Shown: positions 1 through 6,958 of the stretch, one piece after another
How the letters are laid out: every line of letters begins with the position of its first letter
Numbering within the stretch: the first letter of the stretch is position 1
NCBI GenBank assembly: GCA_034437795.1
Contig: DAOTTI010000226.1
Coordinates: 1 to 45,815 of the forward strand
DNA length: 45,815 nt
Direction: 5' to 3'
DNA from: DAOTTI01 sp034437795
GTDB lineage: Bacteria; Chloroflexota; UBA11872; UBA12225
Notes under the pieces: generated by a model
Told to the model about the DNA's origin: nothing
What the model saw: only the letters and a program-made list of their open reading frames with translations
Database searches by the model: none
Made by a program: the position numbers and the translations under genes

Positions 1-2870
1 GACCGGAAGGGCCCCCGCGCGCGCGCTCGCTCCACCACCTCCCGCGCCGCTGGCCCCAGGCCATGCACCTCCTTGAAGCCGAGGCGGATGGCGAGTACGG
101 TTCCCCCACTCTCTTCATGGGAGCGGGGGCCAGGGGGCGAGGGGATCTCCTCCAAGGTGCACTCCCACGATGAGCGGTTCACGTCCACCGGCAAGATCGG
201 GACGCCGTGCCGGTACGCGTCCCAGACCAAGGTGTGGGGGGCGTAGAAGCCCATCGGCTGGCAGTTCAGCAGCGCGGCGTAGTAGGCGGCGGGGTAGCGC
301 AGGCGCAGCGTGGCTGAGATGAGCGCCAGGTGGGCGAAGGGATAGGCGTGGGCGCGCGGGAAGCCATACCCCGCGAACCCCACGATCATCCGGCGCACCG
401 CCTCGGCGACGTGCGGGGCGTAGCCCCGTGCCCGCATGCGCTGCACCAGATCCTGGCAGAGCTGGCGCATCCGCTCGTAGGAGCGTTTGTGGCTCATGGC
501 GCGGCGCAACTGATCGGCCTCGCCGGGGGTATAGCCGGCGGCGATCACGGCCACCTGGATACATTGCTCCTGCCAGAGCAGGACGCCGTACGTCTCCTTG
601 AGGGGCTCGACAAGCTCCGGCGCCGGATAGGTGATCGGCTCCCGCTTCTGGCGCCGGCGCACGATGTGCTCGCCGGCGCGCGCCGCCCCTGGCCCCGGGC
701 GGATCGCGCCGACGGCGATGGCGACCTCGCTCAGGGTGCGGGGCCGGAGCCGAGGCAGGAACGACTGCTGCGCGCGCGACCCCACCTGAAAGAGCCCGAC
801 CGTATCGGCGGCGCAGAGCACGTCGAAGGCCCGCGCGTCGTAGCGGAAGCCGTGCAGGCGCAGCGCCTGGCCGGTCGACCGGCGCACGTCATCGAAGCAG
901 CGCGCGATGACGGAGAGCATGCCCAGCCCCAGCAGGTCCATCTTGATTAGCTGGATGCCGAACTCCTCCGCTAGCAGCGTGAGGTCGTCCTTGTCCCAGG
1001 GCAGGATGGTGCGGTTGGGCATGCGGGCCGGAGCGATGGGGGCGATGCTCGCCAGGGGCTGCGACGAGATGACCATGCCGCCGACGTGAATGGAATGGTG
1101 GCGGGGGCTATGCAGGAGCTGCCTCGCCAAGGTGATCAAGCGCTCTGCAATCCGGCCGCTCATCTGTCCATCATGCCCCTCCTCGCCCCTGATGGGAGCA
1201 GGATCGGGGGTGAGGGGATCCTCCCGCACAATCCGGTCGCGCGGGTCAGGATCGAACCAGTCCACCTGGTCGGCGAGCTGCTGGGCGCGCTGGGGGGAGA
1301 GCCCCAGCACCTTGGCCACGTCGCGCAGGGCGCTCTTGATGCGATAGGTGCTGACCTCGCAGACCATGGCCGCGTGCTCGCGCCCGTACTTCTCATACAC
1401 GTGCTGGATCACCTCTTCCCGGCGCTCATGGGGGAAGTCCAGGTCGATGTCCGGGTACTCCTGGCGTTCCGGCGAGCAGAAGCGCTCGAAGAGCAGGCCG
1501 TGCTCCACGGGGTCGATCGGACAGAGGCCGAGGCAGTAGAGCAGCGCCGAGGCGGGCGCCGAGCCCCGAATGCTGACCAGGATGCCCTGCTCCTGGCACC
1601 AGTCTACGATCTCCTTGAAGACGAGGAGGTAGCCGGCCAGGTTGAGCTGGCGCACGATGGCCAGCTCATGGGCGATGCGCCGGTCGATCTCCGCGCTGGT
1701 GTGGGGGTAGAAGATGGACTTGCCCGCCTCGACCAGGCGCACCAGGAACGAAAACTCGGACTCGCCGGAAGGCACGTGGGGCCGTGGGAACTCGTACCGG
1801 AGGTCACGCAGATCAAAGGCGCAGCGCGCGGCGATGGCCAGCGTGCTCCGGATCGGATCCAGCGCCTCGCGCCCCTCTTCGGCCGCCAGCCGGATCTCAT
1901 CACGAAAGATGCGGGCCATCTGGGCCGGCGACTTGAGAGCATACTCGTCGTTAGGGCGTAGCAGAGAGCCGGCGGCCTCGAGCGTGGTCCGGTGCCGGAT
2001 GCAGGTGACGACGTGGTGGAGCAGCGCGCGGCTCGTGTCGTGGTAGTGGGCGTCGTTGGTGGCGACGCAGCCGGCCCCCAGCTGCCTAGCGATGGCCCGC
2101 AGCGCCGCGTTGCGCGGGCCATCCGCCTGCAATGCGTGGCGGCTCAGTTCGACGTAATAGTTGCCGGCGCCGAACGCCTCCTGGTAGCGGGCGGCGACCG
2201 CTCGCGCCGCTGCGGGGCCGCACTGCGCCAGGGTCTGCGCCAGCTCGCCCCGCGGGCAGCCGGAGAGGGCGATCAGGCCCTGGGTGTGACCGGCCAGCAC
2301 GTCGAACGGGACGTAAGGATCGTCCTTGCCGCCGGTCGCGTAGGCGCGCGTCAGCAGGCGGCAGAGGTTCTGGTAGCCGGCCACGTTCTCCGCCAGGAGG
2401 ACCACGTGGTAGCGCTCGGGCCGCGCCCCGCGGGGCGCGCGTCGCGTTGTGGCGGGCGGGTCTCCGCCTCCCACCGTCAGCTCCACGCCGATGATGGCGT
2501 GCAGCCCGTGGCGCCGCGCCGCCGCGGCGAAGCGCACGATGCCGGCCAGGCTATCATGGTCCGTGATGGCCAGCGCCCGCAGGCCGAGGGTCGCGGCCTG
2601 CTGCGCCATGTCCTCAGGGTCGCTCGTCCCATCCAGGAGCGAGAAGTTGGTGTGCGCGTGCAGCTCGGCATAGCCGGAGCCGCCGGCGCTGGCGCCTTGG
2701 CCATCGGGTGCTGCGGGGGAGCTGCCAGAAGGCGGAAGGCTGTGGCTGCCGCCGGACGGCACGCTCGTCGAGGACGTTCGCGGCCCAGCCCCGGTTGTGG
2801 TCCGAGCTGCGGGGTGGCTGCCGCCGGATAGCGCGCTAGTCGAAGATGCCCTGGAGAAACCACGCATCAT
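1..2870 (-). CDS. dnaE2: Error-prone DNA polymerase DnaE2/ImuC (3' end outside window)
   Basis: This is the polymerase subunit of the ImuA-ImuB-DnaE2 translesion mutasome. About 956 codons are visible and the gene runs off the left edge. A PHP domain begins near residue 67 (ELHAHTNFSLLDG), followed by the C-family polymerase core. The catalytic aspartates are visible as YPDIDLDF near residue 470 and PWDKDDL near 622, so the polymerase looks active. The tandem ATG at 2870/2867 lies inside the 3' end of imuB (35-bp overlap), which suggests translational coupling. The first 65 residues are Ser/Gly/Pro-rich and not family-like. They include a duplicated block (about 2743-2776 and 2812-2847), so the true start could be later. 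Family identity is firm; the start is less sure. Confidence 0.93.
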   Translation of the reverse strand, partial: MMRGFSRASSTSALSGGSHPAARTTTGAGPRTSSTSVPSGGSHSLPPSGSSPAAPDGQGASAGGSGYAELHAHTNFSLLDGTSDPEDMAQQAATLGLRALAITDHDSLAGIVRFAAAARRHGLHAIIGVELTVGGGDPPATTRRAPRGARPERYHVVLLAENVAGYQNLCRLLTRAYATGGKDDPYVPFDVLAGHTQGLIALSGCPRGELAQTLAQCGPAAARAVAARYQEAFGAGNYYVELSRHALQADGPRNAALRAIARQLGAGCVATNDAHYHDTSRALLHHVVTCIRHRTTLEAAGSLLRPNDEYALKSPAQMARIFRDEIRLAAEEGREALDPIRSTLAIAARCAFDLRDLRYEFPRPHVPSGESEFSFLVRLVEAGKSIFYPHTSAEIDRRIAHELAIVRQLNLAGYLLVFKEIVDWCQEQGILVSIRGSAPASALLYCLGLCPIDPVEHGLLFERFCSPERQEYPDIDLDFPHERREEVIQHVYEKYGREHAAMVCEVSTYRIKSALRDVAKVLGLSPQRAQQLADQVDWFDPDPRDRIVREDPLTPDPAPIRGEEGHDGQMSGRIAERLITLARQLLHSPRHHSIHVGGMVISSQPLASIAPIAPARMPNRTILPWDKDDLTLLAEEFGIQLIKMDLLGLGMLSVIARCFDDVRRSTGQALRLHGFRYDARAFDVLCAADTVGLFQVGSRAQQSFLPRLRPRTLSEVAIAVGAIRPGPGAARAGEHIVRRRQKREPITYPAPELVEPLKETYGVLLWQEQCIQVAVIAAGYTPGEADQLRRAMSHKRSYERMRQLCQDLVQRMRARGYAPHVAEAVRRMIVGFAGYGFPRAHAYPFAHLALISATLRLRYPAAYYAALLNCQPMGFYAPHTLVWDAYRHGVPILPVDVNRSSWECTLEEIPSPPGPRSHEESGGTVLAIRLGFKEVHGLGPAAREVVERARARGPFR

Positions 2871-5040
2871 TGCCTCGATCCCAGAACACCAGGTAGACGC
2901 GGCCGTTTTCTGTCTCCACCTGGTAGTACTCCCGCCGCAACGGCTCCTGGGTGGCCAGCAGCGACGGGTCCACCAGCCGCCAGGGGCCGCACCAGCGGAC
3001 AATGCGCCTGGCGCGCCCTCGCGCGCCCAGCCCGAGTAGCGGGCGCCCGCCCTTGCGCTTCGACGGCAGCACGCGCACCACCTGGGGCGGATCCACCAGC
3101 CACAGCGGCGGCTGGGTGGCGAGCGGCGCCTCGCCCGCCGGCAGGCGCTCCCCAAGCGGGCGGGGAGAGATGTCTTCGATCTGCGGCTCGACCTGGGGCT
3201 CGATCTGTGGCCCGATCCGTGGCTCGACGGAGCGGAAGGCGCGCTCCGGCAGGCGCGAGGCGGCGAGCGCCGCCTGCCACACGACGCCATCCGCGGCGCC
3301 GCTTCCCTGGCCCCAGCGGGCCTGCAGCCGCGCGATGGCCCGCCGCGCCTGCTGGGCGCGGGTCGCGGGGTCAAACCGCCCCGCGTCGCTCACTCCGCCC
3401 CACTGCGTCTGCTGCAGCGGGCTGGCCAGCAGCTTGAGGGGCGTACCGCCCGGCAGCTGGATCCCCACCGCTTCCAGCACGATCCCAGCTACCCCCAGCC
3501 GCTGCTCCAGCGGCTCATACGCCAGATCCAGCGGCTGAAGGTCCGGGTCGGGGGGCTCAGGGTTCGGGCCGGAAGGCTCAAGGCCCGCGTCCTCAGGGTT
3601 CGGGCCAGAGGGCTCAAGGCCCGGGACCCGGCCGTCAGGGCCCACGCGGGAAGGCCCAGGCCCGGGGGCTGGAGCCAGGAAGCGATCCAGACCTTCCGCG
3701 TGCCAGCGGAGGTGCTCCATGAACACCGCGGCGCTGCCGGCCGGCTCGGCCAGGCGAAGCAACGCCGTGCGCTGCTCGCCGTTGCTCAGGCGCCAGGTGA
3801 CCTGCAGGGCCTCAACGGCGTACCCGCGCTCCAGCCGCGCCGCGAGCTGGTCGGCCAGCATCTTGAGGGCGAAGAGCAGCCGGTCGAGCTCCGTCTCCTC
3901 CCATTCGAAGGCGATCTCCACCCGCGCCGCTGGCCGCGGGCGGCGGGGACGGAGCGGCTCGTCATCGATCCCTTGCGCCAGCAGGCGCGCGCGCCGGCCG
4001 GCCGCGCCGTAGCGGTGCGCCACGGCATTGGGCGGCAGCGCCGCGTAGGCGCCCAGGGTGCGCACGCCCAGACGCGGCAGCGCCAGCCTGGCCTGGAGGG
4101 GCAGGGGCAGCAGCTCCAGGGGCAGTGGGGCCAGAAAGAGCGTCTCTTCTCCTGGCGGGACGACCACCACCCGCTCATGCTCGCTGAGCCGGCCGGCCAG
4201 GGCGGCGGCCACCCAGGCGGTGAACTTGCCGGAGGCGATGCCGGCCCGCGGCGCCTCCCAGGGGAGGCTCGAGACAGACGCCAGCGCCTGGCCGCCGGGC
4301 GCGTCAGAGGCACTCCCAGCCGGCGCCCCCCAGGGAAGATCGAGCGGGGGGCCGGCTGGCAAGGCGGCCGGCAGCGCGCGCTCGGCCGCGGCGACGAGGC
4401 GCGCCCCCAGCTTCGCCTCAGGGCCGTAGAGCCGCTCCAGGCCGGTGACGTCCACGTACGCCACCGCTCTCCCCTCACCCAGCGCCGCCGCCGGCGCCGG
4501 CTCCACGATGGGGCTAAAGGCGTCGAGCGCCTCCACCACCGTCTCGAAGGCCTGCGCCATGGCCGCCAGGGCTTTCTCGTCGCAAGGCAGGTACGTCGCC
4601 TGCGGACAGCGCGCCTGCGCCTCCTTGAGGGGCATACCGGGGCGGATCCCCAGCGCCTCGAGCGCCGGAGAGCACTCCAGCAGCTCCTGCCAGCGCGTCC
4701 CCGGGCGGTAGAGGGCCACGCGCGAAGGCACCGCGGGCGGAGCGCCGCGGGCGGAGCCGCCCGGGGAGGCGTCTGCCATCCCGAGCGCGTCGTGCCGGCT
4801 AGCGACCAGCAAGCCGAAGCGAGGCAGCCAGACGCAGCAGATGCGCCGTCCGCCACCTATTCCCTGGAAGGCATTCGGATCGCGTGCATCGCGCTCAGGT
4901 CCCTGGGGGGCTGTTGGAGCGCGTGCATCGCGCTCAGGAGTTAGCGCCCCGCCGCTGCTGCGCGCTGCCCCGCTGCGGGGCTCACCGGCTGGGGCAGCGG
5001 GATCGCGCCCGCGCCTCAGCGCCCTGCTGCCGCCGTCCAT
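2836..5040 (-). CDS. imuB: ImuB, inactive Y-family polymerase-like mutasome subunit
   Basis: ImuB is the hub that links DnaE2 to the sliding clamp and to ImuA. The conserved part starts near residue 66 (RRICCVWLPRFGLL). The acidic residues of an active Y-family polymerase are missing there, as is usual for ImuB. The Y-family palm motif appears as YVDVTGLERLYG. The C-terminus (REYYQVETENGRVY...WFLQGIFD) is the small tail domain typical of ImuB proteins in imuA-imuB-dnaE2 cassettes. At 734 residues it is longer than most ImuB because of low-complexity inserts: a 39-bp duplication near the N-terminus (18-bp cores at 4882-4899 and 4921-4938), a Pro-rich repeat at about 3566-3643, and a 12-bp tandem repeat at 3177-3230. 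It overlaps imuA by 25 bp and dnaE2 by 35 bp. The first 60 residues look non-conserved, so the start is uncertain. Confidence 0.9.
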   Translation of the reverse strand: MDGGSRALRRGRDPAAPAGEPRSGAARSSGGALTPERDARAPTAPQGPERDARDPNAFQGIGGGRRICCVWLPRFGLLVASRHDALGMADASPGGSARGAPPAVPSRVALYRPGTRWQELLECSPALEALGIRPGMPLKEAQARCPQATYLPCDEKALAAMAQAFETVVEALDAFSPIVEPAPAAALGEGRAVAYVDVTGLERLYGPEAKLGARLVAAAERALPAALPAGPPLDLPWGAPAGSASDAPGGQALASVSSLPWEAPRAGIASGKFTAWVAAALAGRLSEHERVVVVPPGEETLFLAPLPLELLPLPLQARLALPRLGVRTLGAYAALPPNAVAHRYGAAGRRARLLAQGIDDEPLRPRRPRPAARVEIAFEWEETELDRLLFALKMLADQLAARLERGYAVEALQVTWRLSNGEQRTALLRLAEPAGSAAVFMEHLRWHAEGLDRFLAPAPGPGPSRVGPDGRVPGLEPSGPNPEDAGLEPSGPNPEPPDPDLQPLDLAYEPLEQRLGVAGIVLEAVGIQLPGGTPLKLLASPLQQTQWGGVSDAGRFDPATRAQQARRAIARLQARWGQGSGAADGVVWQAALAASRLPERAFRSVEPRIGPQIEPQVEPQIEDISPRPLGERLPAGEAPLATQPPLWLVDPPQVVRVLPSKRKGGRPLLGLGARGRARRIVRWCGPWRLVDPSLLATQEPLRREYYQVETENGRVYLVFWDRGNDAWFLQGIFD

Positions 5041-6416
5041 GCCCCCTCCGCGAGGTGATCGGGGTGATCGGGCATCCCCAACAGGGGGCCTGCGACCAGG
5101 CCCGCCCTGCCGGCTTTGTCCCCACGGTACCCGCGGTACTCGGAGTACTCGGAGTGCCCGGGAGCCTCGGGCTTGGGGTCCGCCCGCACCGAGCCGGCCA
5201 GATAGAACCCATCAATGCCGCCCTGGCCGCCCTGCGCCGGTCCATCGCGCACCTGCCGGCGGAGGCGAAAGGTGAGGTCGTGCTGGACCAGGCTGGAGAC
5301 CAGGCCGGGAGCGGCGTGCGCCGGGTGGCGCGCGCCAGGCGCGGAGCTGGCCGGCTGCGCAGGGCCACCGCGGGCGCGCTCGGTCGCCACACGCAGGCGC
5401 AGCCCGGCCAGCTCGCCGTCCTGCCAGAGCCAGCGCCGGCCGGTGAGGCGCACGCGATACTCCGCGAACGCGGCGAGCGCGCCGGCTCCTCCCGCCCAGC
5501 GGGCGGCTTCTGGAACGGGTTCGGTGAGCAGGAGCAGGCTGGTGCCGGAGCGTGCCGCCAGCGACGCCAGCCTGGCGCCCAGGGAAGTGCCGATCCGCGT
5601 CCCTGCCGGCAGGGAGCAGAGCACGACGTCGAACGCCTCGCTCCGCAGCAGCACGACCAGCGCCTCGAGCACGGCGCCGGATCCGGCGTTGCGCCTGGCG
5701 CCGGAGATGGCCCCCGCCGTTCCTACCGCCGCCGGTGGGCGCACGATGATCAGCCGGGCCAGGTCTACGCCGGCGCTCGCCGCCGCCGGGGGGTAGAACC
5801 GCCCCACCGCCTCACTGGGCGCTGCGGCTGCGGGGCGCCTGAGGCCGGCCCGGGCTGCCGGAACACCTTGCGCGGCTTGGGAACGAGAGCCCGGCTGGGT
5901 CGGCTGGGCAGGGAGATCGACCACGGCCGCCAGGAGCGGGCGGGCCGCCGCCAGCCAGGATAGGGCCAGGGAGAGCCGGCCGCTGCCCGGCTCGCCCACC
6001 ACCTCCATGACCCGCGGCCGGACGACGCCACCCCCGGCCAGGCCCCTCGGCCACCAGGGAGGCAGCTCGAGCGCCGGGCCAGGCGGCACGCGCTGCGTGT
6101 GCTGCGTGCGGGCGGGGCCGGCGCTCCTGCCATCCGAAGGCGCTGCTCCGGCGGGCGCGCGCCGACCGAGGCGCACGAGGCTGCCGTGGCCCCAGCGGCG
6201 CCGGACTTCCGCTACGACCTGCTCCAGCGCGGCGGTCGGCGGGTGCCCCGGTAGCGGCGGGGACGGCAGATCGCGCCACGGGGGCGAGGCGCGATCCTCC
6301 TCATCCCCGCTGAGGCCACTGAGGCCACTGGGGCCACTGGGGCCACTGGGGCCACTGGGGTCACTGGGGCCACTGGGGTCACGGACTGCCCCCGGGAAGA
6401 CGATCAGGCGGTTCAC
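5016..6416 (-). CDS. imuA: ImuA, RecA-like mutasome accessory protein
   Basis: This is the first gene of the SOS mutasome operon. ImuA is a RecA-fold protein that works with ImuB and DnaE2. The family-like region starts near residue 64 (LEQVVAEVRRRWGHGSLVRLG). A P-loop-like GEPGSGRLSL at about 141-150 lacks the Walker lysine, as is common in ImuA. The stretch LLRSEAFDVVLCSLPA matches the RecA-like core. GTG at 6416 is the only possible start before the upstream in-frame stop at 6459-6461, and no clear ribosome site precedes it. Residues 14-37 are a Ser-Gly-Pro tripeptide repeat encoded by eight 9-bp units (6312-6382). Another 9-bp repeat (5126-5161) encodes the Ser-Glu-Tyr / Arg-Gly-Tyr part of the tail. 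The gene lies about 430 bp downstream of a LexA-type promoter. Confidence 0.82.
   Translation of the reverse strand: MNRLIVFPGAVRDPSGPSDPSGPSGPSGPSGLSGLSGDEEDRASPPWRDLPSPPLPGHPPTAALEQVVAEVRRRWGHGSLVRLGRRAPAGAAPSDGRSAGPARTQHTQRVPPGPALELPPWWPRGLAGGGVVRPRVMEVVGEPGSGRLSLALSWLAAARPLLAAVVDLPAQPTQPGSRSQAAQGVPAARAGLRRPAAAAPSEAVGRFYPPAAASAGVDLARLIIVRPPAAVGTAGAISGARRNAGSGAVLEALVVLLRSEAFDVVLCSLPAGTRIGTSLGARLASLAARSGTSLLLLTEPVPEAARWAGGAGALAAFAEYRVRLTGRRWLWQDGELAGLRLRVATERARGGPAQPASSAPGARHPAHAAPGLVSSLVQHDLTFRLRRQVRDGPAQGGQGGIDGFYLAGSVRADPKPEAPGHSEYSEYRGYRGDKAGRAGLVAGPLLGMPDHPDHLAEGAWTAAAGR
6312..6382. repeat. 9-bp tandem repeat inside imuA
   Basis: Eight units of GGGGCCACT (first two GAGGCCACT, some GGGGTCACT) run head to tail. 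They keep the imuA frame and encode a Ser-Gly-Pro / Ser-Asp-Pro tripeptide repeat just after the start codon. Confidence 0.95.
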
Positions 6417-6435
6417 AGCAGTGCGGCGTCTCTTG

Positions 6436-6475
6436 GCGCTGTTCTCAGCGCTGTGTTCTCAGCACTGTGTTCTCA
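6436..6475. repeat. 14-bp tandem repeat, about three units
   Basis: Units GCGCTG(TG)TTCTCA, GCGCTGTGTTCTCA and GCACTGTGTTCTCA are adjacent, just upstream of imuA. The first unit is 2 bp short. The region is non-coding on the evidence of a stop codon in the imuA frame. Confidence 0.85.
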
Positions 6476-6526
6476 GCGTTGGACCTAGAGTCCTTCGTAG
6501 CGGTTCCAGGACCTGCATCTCTGTGG

Positions 6527-6809
6527 GACCTCTCTGCGGGACTTCTCTGCGCCCGCAGAGACGTAGGAATCTCTGGCCCTGGTTTGGCGAGAAGATCCTG
6601 GACTTCCCTGCAGGCGCACAGACGTGGGCACCAGACCAGGCCAGGTGCATAGTGCAGATGCCCAGGTGAGACGCCCAGGTGCAGATGCCCAGGTGAGACG
6701 CCCAGGTGCAGGCGCCAGCGACCTCCTTGCGGGTGTAGAGATGTGAGAACGGGGTACCGGAGGACACCATCGACCAGATCAACCTCCCTGCGGGTGCAGA
6801 GATGTGGGA
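6527..6809. repeat. Degenerate 29-nt hairpin repeats with 32-nt spacers (possible relic type I-E CRISPR array)
   Basis: Four 29-nt copies start at 6540, 6601, 6720 and 6781. Each has 5 nt, a 6-nt stem arm, a 4-nt loop, a 6-nt arm and 8 nt. The best copy has CTCTGC-GCCC-GCAGAG followed by ACGTAGGA. The first and last pairs are each separated by exactly 32 nt (61-bp period). The middle interval is 90 nt and contains a short tandem repeat where a copy would be expected. A 14-nt half copy sits at 6527-6540. The 5+6+4+6+8 layout with a 32-nt spacer is that of type I-E repeats, but the copies differ at several positions and no cas gene is in the window. The repeats are certain; the CRISPR reading is an inference. 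Confidence 0.4.
6656..6713. repeat. Short tandem repeat (GATGCCCAGGTGAGACGCCCAGGTGCA type)
   Basis: A 27-bp unit occurs about twice in tandem, each built from CCCAGGTG half-units. It lies between the second and third hairpin repeats of the imuA leader. Confidence 0.85.
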
Positions 6810-6851
6810 GCTACGGCCGCGCGCTCACCTGGGCCGCCGCTCCTGCCGCTC

Positions 6852-6880
6852 AGTATAGAACAGAAGTTCTATACCGCCAA
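6852..6880 (-). promoter_or_regulatory. SOS promoter with LexA box for imuA-imuB-dnaE2
   Basis: On the minus strand a -35 box TTGGCG (6880-6875) and a -10 box TATACT (6857-6852) are 17 bp apart. The spacer and -10 are filled by a perfect 22-bp palindrome, GTATAGAAC-N4-GTTCTATAC (6853-6874). Its core GAAC-N4-GTTC is the LexA site of Gram-positive and several Chloroflexota-type bacteria. LexA bound here would block the promoter directly. The site lies 71 bp past the queA stop and points toward imuA, whose product family is known to be SOS-induced. The predicted start is near 6845. Confidence 0.88.
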
Positions 6881-6888
6881 AGACGGCG

Positions 6889-6958
6889 ATGGTTACCGGG
6901 GCCGGATCGCTACAGGAACAGGAATGGTTACCGCGGCCGGATCGCTACAGGAACAGGC
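6889..6958. repeat. 35-bp tandem duplication across the queA stop codon
   Basis: Two copies of a 35-bp unit (6889-6923 and 6924-6958) differ at only two positions. The second copy contains the last codons and the stop of queA; the first is a non-coding echo beside the SOS promoter. Confidence 0.95.

Larger units (their letters stand above)
6417..6851 (-). other. Long repeat-rich untranslated leader of the imuA operon
   Basis: About 435 bp lie between the SOS promoter and the imuA start. I see no credible gene. From the imuA side the region holds a 14-bp tandem repeat (GCGCTGTGTTCTCA, about three units, 6436-6475), four 29-nt hairpin repeats (6540-6809), and a short tandem repeat of the motif CCCAGGTG (6656-6713). 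If transcribed from the SOS promoter, this would be an unusually long structured 5' leader. Confidence 0.6.

Noticed and set aside
6459..6782. A 107-codon minus-strand frame in the imuA leader
   Set aside because: It starts at TTG, is made of translated repeats and has no ribosome site.
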